Assembly: GCA_020431545.1 (NCBI GenBank)
Contig: JAGQIB010000495.1
Span: 757 to 9,630 of the forward strand
Source of the DNA: Gemmatimonadota bacterium
Lineage (GTDB): Bacteria; ARS69
DNA length: 8,874 bases
Direction: 5' to 3'
Shown here: piece by piece, positions 5,878 through 8,874 of the stretch
How the letters are laid out: each line of letters opens with the position of its first letter
How positions within the stretch are numbered: position 1 is the first letter of the stretch
Notes under the pieces: generated by a model
What the model was told of the DNA's origin: nothing
The model's database searches: none
What the model saw: the letters and a program-made list of their open reading frames with translations, nothing else
Made by a program: the position numbers and the translations under genes

Positions 5878-6613
5878 CGCCGGGAGAAGAGTGCGAGGTT
5901 CCTGCGGCGGCCGCCGGGGTCTCGTGGTCACGAGCTGGACGTTCGCGGCGGCGATCGGCCTCACGGCGAGGGACGTCGTCGCGACGGAAGCGGTCGGCGG
6001 ACCGACCCGGACGAGCTCGTCGTACACGCTGGCGGGTCGGATCCTTCTGCCTGCCGGCGCGGGAAGCCGAGGTGTCGAGATCATCGCCACGGTCGCGGAT
6101 CCCGGGGACGGCCCACGTCGTGTGTGGCTCCTGTTCGACGAGAACGGGCGCTTCCGCCACGAGCTCGAGGGCGACTTGGTGCGCGTGATTGTCTCGACCG
6201 GGCTCCGGACGGAGCTCCACCGGATCGACTGGGAAGCACTTCCCGAAGTTGACGCGACGGGGGAGATCGATGTCGGGGAGATCGATCTGCGAGACAAGCT
6301 CGTACCGCACCGACTGGTTCTGCGCCCGGCCGCCGCGGTGAAGCCGGGTGAAGCGCGAGTGGCGATGTTCTTCGGACTCCCTCCCAGCGGGCCGTACGGA
6401 GAGCCCATTTCGCTGGGATCGCGGCAGTTCCCACCGGTCGCCCTCGGCAGCGAGCTGGAATGGCTGCTGCCGCCGGAGGCGCAGTGCGTCTACTTTCTGG
6501 TGGAGCGCCCGGCGGACAGCGGAGAGTGGCGCTGGGGAGCCCAGTACCTGTTCGGACCCTTCTCATCCGACACGTTGCCCGCGGAGCTGGTGCTGGACGA
6601 CGAAGGGACCTGA
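5858..6613 (+). CDS. Exported protein of unknown function, possible transthyretin/CarboxypepD_reg-like domain
   Basis: From ATG 5858 the protein has 251 residues and overlaps the reductase gene by 20 nt, with GGAG 10 nt upstream. An in-frame GTG at 5891 (GGGAGAAGA directly upstream) would give 240 residues and a more usual signal-peptide n-region, so the start is unsettled. Either way a basic stretch (GRRVRGSCGGRRG) precedes a hydrophobic segment (LVVTSWTFAAAIGLTA, about 22-37) and a Ser/Thr-rich linker, which indicates export or a membrane anchor. Residues about 57-155 look like an Ig/transthyretin-type regulatory domain: YTLAGRILLPAG, RGVEIIATVAD, VWLLFDENGRFRHELEGDLVRVIVSTG, IDVGEIDLRD. 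The second half (160-251) holds strand-like segments and WLLPPEAQCVYFLVERP. I do not recognise the whole protein, and no enzyme motif is visible. It is probably co-transcribed with the genes before it. Confidence 0.78.
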   Translation: MSSSRSSAGRRVRGSCGGRRGLVVTSWTFAAAIGLTARDVVATEAVGGPTRTSSSYTLAGRILLPAGAGSRGVEIIATVADPGDGPRRVWLLFDENGRFRHELEGDLVRVIVSTGLRTELHRIDWEALPEVDATGEIDVGEIDLRDKLVPHRLVLRPAAAVKPGEARVAMFFGLPPSGPYGEPISLGSRQFPPVALGSELEWLLPPEAQCVYFLVERPADSGEWRWGAQYLFGPFSSDTLPAELVLDDEGT

Positions 6614-6628
6614 GACGAAGGGACCTGA
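6599..6628 (+). repeat. 15-bp perfect tandem duplication that doubles a stop codon
   Basis: GACGAAGGGACCTGA occurs twice back to back (6599-6613 and 6614-6628). It covers the last four codons and the stop of the exported-protein gene (D-E-G-T-stop), so an identical in-frame copy of the tail, with its own TGA, follows the real stop. Readthrough would add only D-E-G-T. Confidence 0.85.
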
Positions 6629-6640
6629 GTGGCAACTCGT

Positions 6641-6688
6641 TCTTGCAACCGGGGGATCGCACTCTGCAAGATGGTCGCAAGGTGCGAC
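6641..6688. repeat. Two inverted repeats upstream of the SnoaL-like lipoprotein gene
   Basis: TCTTGCA (6641-6647) and TGCAAGA (6665-6671) are perfect 7-bp inverted copies 17 nt apart. Directly after them GTCGCA (6674-6679) and TGCGAC (6683-6688) form a 6-bp hairpin with a 3-nt loop. They occupy the largest gap inside this run of genes, a plausible place for an operator, a processing site or weak termination. No T-tract follows and no strong promoter was recognised. Confidence 0.4.
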
Positions 6689-6726
6689 TTCGTACCGTTC
6701 GTTCGGAGGAAACGCGGGGGACGGCG

Positions 6727-7230
6727 ATGACGAAGATTCTGATCCTGGCATGCTGCCTGGTCCCCCTGGCGAGTTGCGGCATCCCCGCGCGCGCCGCCGC
6801 CGAGGGCTCCATGCAGCTCGAGGGCGGTTCCATGGAAGCCGGAAAGGCGCTCGCTCGACGTTGGTTCGACGACGTGATCAATCAACGGAACCTCGATGCG
6901 ATCTCCGAGATCTACTCGGCGGACTACGTCCACCATGGGCCGGCGGGAGCCGAGATCCGGGGTCCGGAGAACGTGCGTGCCTTCGCCGCGGCCATTCTCG
7001 CGGCGTCCGATGACCGGCGAGCCACGGTCGAGCAGCAAGTGGCCGAAGGCGACCTCGTCGTCACCCGATTCGTCAGTCGCGGCCACCACACGGGCGTCTT
7101 CTTCGGCGTCGAACCGACCGGCAACGCCTGGACCACCGAGGGCATCGTGATCAGCCGCATCGAGAACGGTCGGATCGTGGAGGACTGGGAGATCGTGCAC
7201 CACTCCGGTTTCCCGGCATCCGGGGAATGA
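6727..7230 (+). CDS. SnoaL-like (ester cyclase-type) lipoprotein
   Basis: This 167-residue protein starts at ATG 6727, chosen because it is followed at once by a lipoprotein signal peptide: MTKILILACCLVPLASC, with lipobox LASC and the lipidated Cys at 17. A GGGGGA lies just upstream. The frame is open to 6460, but that part has no signal and overlaps the previous gene. Glycine at +2 makes outer-membrane retention likely if this is a Gram-negative. The domain (about 38-160) is a SnoaL-like cone: GKALARRWFDDVINQRNLDAISEIYSADYVHHGP, a central helix with FAAAILAASDD, then VAEGDLVVTRFVSRGHHTG and the closing RIENGRIVEDWEIVHHSGF. Such proteins range from polyketide cyclases to small-molecule binding proteins. 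Lipidation suggests an envelope binding or detoxification role here. Its TGA overlaps the next start (ATGA). Confidence 0.88.
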   Translation: MTKILILACCLVPLASCGIPARAAAEGSMQLEGGSMEAGKALARRWFDDVINQRNLDAISEIYSADYVHHGPAGAEIRGPENVRAFAAAILAASDDRRATVEQQVAEGDLVVTRFVSRGHHTGVFFGVEPTGNAWTTEGIVISRIENGRIVEDWEIVHHSGFPASGE

Positions 7231-7289
7231 CCACCGAGATCGAAGGACTGGCGGATCAGCTCCGTCGCTCTCTGGAAGGCGGCGTGTGA
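7227..7289 (+). pseudogene. 5' remnant of a DinB-family gene (20 codons)
   Basis: ATG 7227 overlaps the stop of the lipoprotein gene (ATGA) and opens a frame of 20 residues, MTTEIEGLADQLRRSLEGGV, ending at TGA 7287-7289. From memory this matches the N-terminus of small DinB-superfamily proteins, which start with a similar helix (LADQLRRxFEGxAWHGPxxLE...). The similarity stops right after EGG, so most of the gene (usually about 150-180 codons) is missing. A deletion that joined its start to the TspO gene leader would explain this. It may still be translated by coupling, but is too short to fold as DinB. An unrelated leader peptide is the alternative. Confidence 0.5.
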
Positions 7290-7305
7290 ACGAGGGGGCG
7301 ATGAA

Positions 7306-7767
7306 ATGAGATCGGTGGCGGGATTGATCCTCTGGATCGTCGTTTCGCTGGCCGCCGGCTGGATCGGTTCCCGCTTCGCGCCCGGGGAGTGGTATGCCTC
7401 CCTGGTCAAGCCGAGCTGGAATCCGCCGAACTCCGTGTTCGCTCCGGTCTGGTCGATCCTGTACGTGCTCATGGCCGTGGCCGCGTGGCTCGTCTGGCGG
7501 AAGGTCGGTTTCTCGGGGGCGTCCGGCGCACTGGGACTGTTCTTCGCGCAGCTGCTCCTCAACGCGCTCTGGTCCTACCTCTTCTTCGGCGTGCACCGTC
7601 CCGGCCTCGCGTTCGCGGACATCTGTGTCCTCTGGTCGGCGATCCTGGCGACGACGATCGCGTTCTGGCGCGTTTCCGCCCCGGCCGGGACACTCTTGCT
7701 TCCGTATCTCGGCTGGGTCACCTTTGCCGCTGCGCTGAACCTGCAGCTCTGGCGCCTGAACGCGTGA
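7306..7767 (+). CDS. tspO: TspO/MBR family membrane protein (tryptophan-rich sensory protein)
   Basis: This 153-residue protein starts at ATG 7306 with AGGGGG at 7293-7298. An ATG at 7301 in another frame stops after two codons. Five hydrophobic helices fit the TspO fold: about 5-25, 45-64 (VFAPVWSILYVLMAVAAWLVW), 72-95 (GALGLFFAQLLLNALWSYLFFGV), 101-121 and 127-150. Family signatures are WYASLVKPSWNPPNSVFAPVW between helices 1 and 2, and LPYLGWVTFAAALNLQLWRLN at the end, where the ligand/CRAC-like region lies. Bacterial TspO binds porphyrins and tetrapyrrole intermediates in the membrane and is linked to stress or light responses. The length is normal and the protein looks intact. Its stop is 7 nt before the next start, so it is translated with the following DUF1801 gene. 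Confidence 0.96.
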   Translation: MRSVAGLILWIVVSLAAGWIGSRFAPGEWYASLVKPSWNPPNSVFAPVWSILYVLMAVAAWLVWRKVGFSGASGALGLFFAQLLLNALWSYLFFGVHRPGLAFADICVLWSAILATTIAFWRVSAPAGTLLLPYLGWVTFAAALNLQLWRLNA

Positions 7768-7774
7768 GGATCGA

Positions 7775-8161
7775 TTGAACACGGAAGCATCGCCGCCCGC
7801 GACCATCGACGAGTACATCGCGGCCGCGTCTCCCGCGGTACGGCCGGTCCTGACCGAGATCCGGCGAGTGATCCGGGACGAGGCCCCCGACGCGCAGGAG
7901 CTGATCAGCTACCGCATGCCGGCCTTCAAGCAGGGCGGCATTCTCGTCTACTTCGCCGCGTTCAAGAATCACATCGGTCTCTATCCGCCGGTGTCGGGCG
8001 ACGCGAAGCTCGAGCGCGCCCTCGAGCCCTACGCCGGCCCCAAGGGCAACCTGAAGTTCCCGCTGGATCGCGCGATCCCGTACGACCTCATCCGGAGAAT
8101 CGTGAAGCTCAAGGTGAAGCAGGACGTCGCACGCGCTGCGGCAAGGCGCCGGAAGTCGTGA
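7775..8161 (+). CDS. DUF1801/YdhG-like protein
   Basis: This 128-residue protein starts at TTG 7775, with GAGGA (7766-7770) 4 nt upstream and overlapping the tspO stop; no ATG lies near the start of the conserved region. The order of motifs is typical of the YdhG/DUF1801 group: TIDEYIAAASPAVRPVLTEIRRVIRDEAPDAQELISYRMPAF (10-51), GGILVYFAAFKNHIGLYPP (54-72), a helix (GDAKLERALEPY), the conserved GPKGNLKFPLDRAIPYDLIRRIVKLKVKQ (88-116) and a basic tail. The family has the YjbR/CyaY-like fold and is sometimes called an iron-chaperone type, but this is not proven. It is cytoplasmic. Its stop overlaps the next start as GTGA, suggesting translational coupling. It is much closer to the classic family pattern than the protein at 844-1233. 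Confidence 0.92.
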   Translation: MNTEASPPATIDEYIAAASPAVRPVLTEIRRVIRDEAPDAQELISYRMPAFKQGGILVYFAAFKNHIGLYPPVSGDAKLERALEPYAGPKGNLKFPLDRAIPYDLIRRIVKLKVKQDVARAAARRRKS

Positions 8162-8640
8162 GCGTTCGCGCCGCGCGCACGAGTGACGTCGATGCGCTGG
8201 CGAGCCTCTGGCACGAGGGGTGGCAGGATGCTCACGCCCGGATCGTGCCGGCGGAGCTCGCCCGTCATCGAACGCTCGAGAGCTTCCGCCGGCGGTTGCG
8301 GGACGCCCTGGCCGAGGTGCGGGTGGCGGGTTCCCCGGACGGGCCTCTCGGGTTCAGCATGCTTCGCGGCGACGAGCTCAATCAGTTCTACGTTTCGCGC
8401 GCGGCTCGAGGTACGGGCGTCGCGGCCCGCCTCATCGCCGACGCGGAGGAACGCCTCGCCGCGGATGGGATCGAGACCGCCTGGCTCGCCTGCGCGATCG
8501 GAAACGAGCGCGCCGCGAGGTTCTACGACAAGAGCGGCTGGATCCGAGTGGGGAACATGATCGAGCACCTGCCTACGCCGGACGGAGTCCTGTCCCTCGA
8601 GGTGTGGCGCTACGAGAAGGACCTGCGGCGCGACGTCTGA
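8158..8640 (+). CDS. GNAT family N-acetyltransferase
   Basis: This 160-residue protein starts at GTG 8158 within a GTGA overlap with the preceding stop. The conserved domain begins at once (SVRAARTSDVDALASLWHEGW), so no later start is possible without loss. The acetyl-CoA loop is complete: FYVSRAARGTGVAARLIADAEERLA (77-101) with the RxxGxGxA pattern. It is followed by ETAWLACAIGNERAARFYDKSGW (106-128), the usual motif B, and a final strand (LSLEVWRYEKDL). It is a cytoplasmic acetyltransferase for an unknown amine or protein substrate. Unlike the GNAT-like protein at 4591-5202 it has every cofactor-binding feature. It is probably the last gene of the tspO unit; 88 nt follow before the methyltransferase start. 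Confidence 0.94.
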   Translation: MSVRAARTSDVDALASLWHEGWQDAHARIVPAELARHRTLESFRRRLRDALAEVRVAGSPDGPLGFSMLRGDELNQFYVSRAARGTGVAARLIADAEERLAADGIETAWLACAIGNERAARFYDKSGWIRVGNMIEHLPTPDGVLSLEVWRYEKDLRRDV

Positions 8641-8667
8641 AGCGCGACACGAATCGGGCTGCCCTCG

Positions 8668-8676
8668 TGCTACGAT
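8668..8676 (+). promoter_or_regulatory. Possible extended -10 element for the methyltransferase gene
   Basis: TGCTACGAT fits an extended -10 (TGn followed by TACGAT), about 50 nt before the chosen GTG start. No good -35 is seen 17-18 nt upstream, so this is a weak prediction. Confidence 0.3.
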
Positions 8677-8728
8677 CCCGGGGCAGATCGAGTTCGCCAT
8701 GGGGCCTCAATCGCGCGGGAAGTCTCCT

Positions 8729-8874
8729 GTGAACGTCACCCTCTACGATCGAATCGGTGTCGGCTACTCGCGGCGTCGCCGGCCGGATCGGCGTCTGGCG
8801 TCACGAATCGACGATGCGCTGGGCTCCGCGACTCACGTGCTGAACGTCGGCGCCGGCACCGGCTCCTACGAGCC
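8729..8874 (+). CDS. Class I SAM-dependent methyltransferase, 3' truncated
   Basis: The frame opens at GTG 8729, with GGGAAG (8717-8722) 6 nt upstream, and runs off the window end. An in-frame ATG at 8699 would add ten residues (MGPQSRGKSP) but has no clear ribosome site. The visible residues read NVTLYDRIGVGYSRRRRPD, then RLASRIDDALG, then VLNVGAGTGSYEP. The last is motif I of the Rossmann methyltransferases (hh-x-GxGxG), and the YDRIGxGYxxxRRPD opening is common in Methyltransf_11-type proteins. The family moves a methyl group from S-adenosylmethionine to a small molecule. Acceptor and full length cannot be read here. Confidence 0.82.
   Translation, partial: MNVTLYDRIGVGYSRRRRPDRRLASRIDDALGSATHVLNVGAGTGSYE

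Noticed and set aside
4512..6188. A 558-codon plus-strand open frame across three genes
   Set aside because: It is rich in Arg, Gly, Pro and Ala and has no recognisable domain. It is the high-GC shadow of the GNAT-like, reductase and exported-protein genes, which have clear family motifs, signals and ribosome sites in other frames.
6490..7818. A 442-codon minus-strand open frame opposite the lipoprotein and tspO genes
   Set aside because: It has shadow composition (Arg/Asp/Gly/Pro) and no motif, while the plus strand carries well-recognised proteins with proper starts.
844..8161. The two DUF1801 genes as a repeat flanking a mobile island
   Set aside because: They are too diverged in sequence to be a recent duplication. 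No integrase, tRNA or attachment repeats were seen around them.

Overview
The window is high-GC bacterial chromosome (roughly two thirds G+C by eye) packed with small genes. It most resembles a soil or sediment bacterium of the FCB-like or myxobacterium-like kind. The best taxonomic hint is a secreted LamG protein ending in a FlgD-type/Por-type Ig-like C-terminal domain (FPNP...VRVYDLRG...PAGVYLIRLESG). That pairing is typical of Candidatus Eisenbacteria and related FCB lineages. This is an inference from domain style, not a placement; Gemmatimonadota or Myxococcota cannot be excluded. No rRNA, tRNA, CRISPR array or intact mobile element was seen.

Layout. 1-648 (+): 3' part of a quinone-oxidoreductase-like MDR protein, cut by the window edge. 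844-1233 (+): DUF1801 protein with a TTG start. 1341-1805 (+): exported VOC/glyoxalase-fold protein. 1840-2451 (-): small secreted protein of unknown function, convergent with the VOC gene. 2452-2724: intergenic, with GC-rich hairpins and what looks like the decayed C-terminal end of an IS3-type transposase. 2725-3789 (-): secreted LamG + FlgD-like protein. 3790-4027: divergent intergenic space. 4028-4492 (+): PNPOx-like flavin protein. 4591-5202 (+): GNAT-like protein. 5212-5877 (+): DHFR/RibD-C-like reductase. 5858-6613 (+): exported protein of unknown function. 6727-7230 (+): SnoaL-like lipoprotein. 7227-7289 (+): 20-codon remnant that looks like the start of a DinB-family gene. 7306-7767 (+): TspO/MBR membrane protein. 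7775-8161 (+): second DUF1801/YdhG-like protein with a TTG start. 8158-8640 (+): GNAT acetyltransferase. 8729-8874 (+): start of a class I SAM methyltransferase, cut by the window edge.

The plus-strand genes from 4028 to 8640 run head to tail with short gaps or overlaps (9-nt gap at 5202/5212, likely overlap at 5858, ATGA at 7227, 7-nt gap at 7767/7775, GTGA at 8158), so one or two operons are likely. The products do not form a recognisable pathway. They are the single-domain flavin, reductase, acetyltransferase, SnoaL, DinB, DUF1801 and VOC proteins that large soil genomes collect, probably for detoxification or small-molecule modification. I see no convincing new multi-gene system. The points most worth a second look are the two gene remnants (transposase and DinB), the possible C-terminal tag on the small secreted protein, two 15-bp tandem duplications at gene 3' ends (one of which doubles a stop codon), and the uncharacterised exported protein at 5858-6613.
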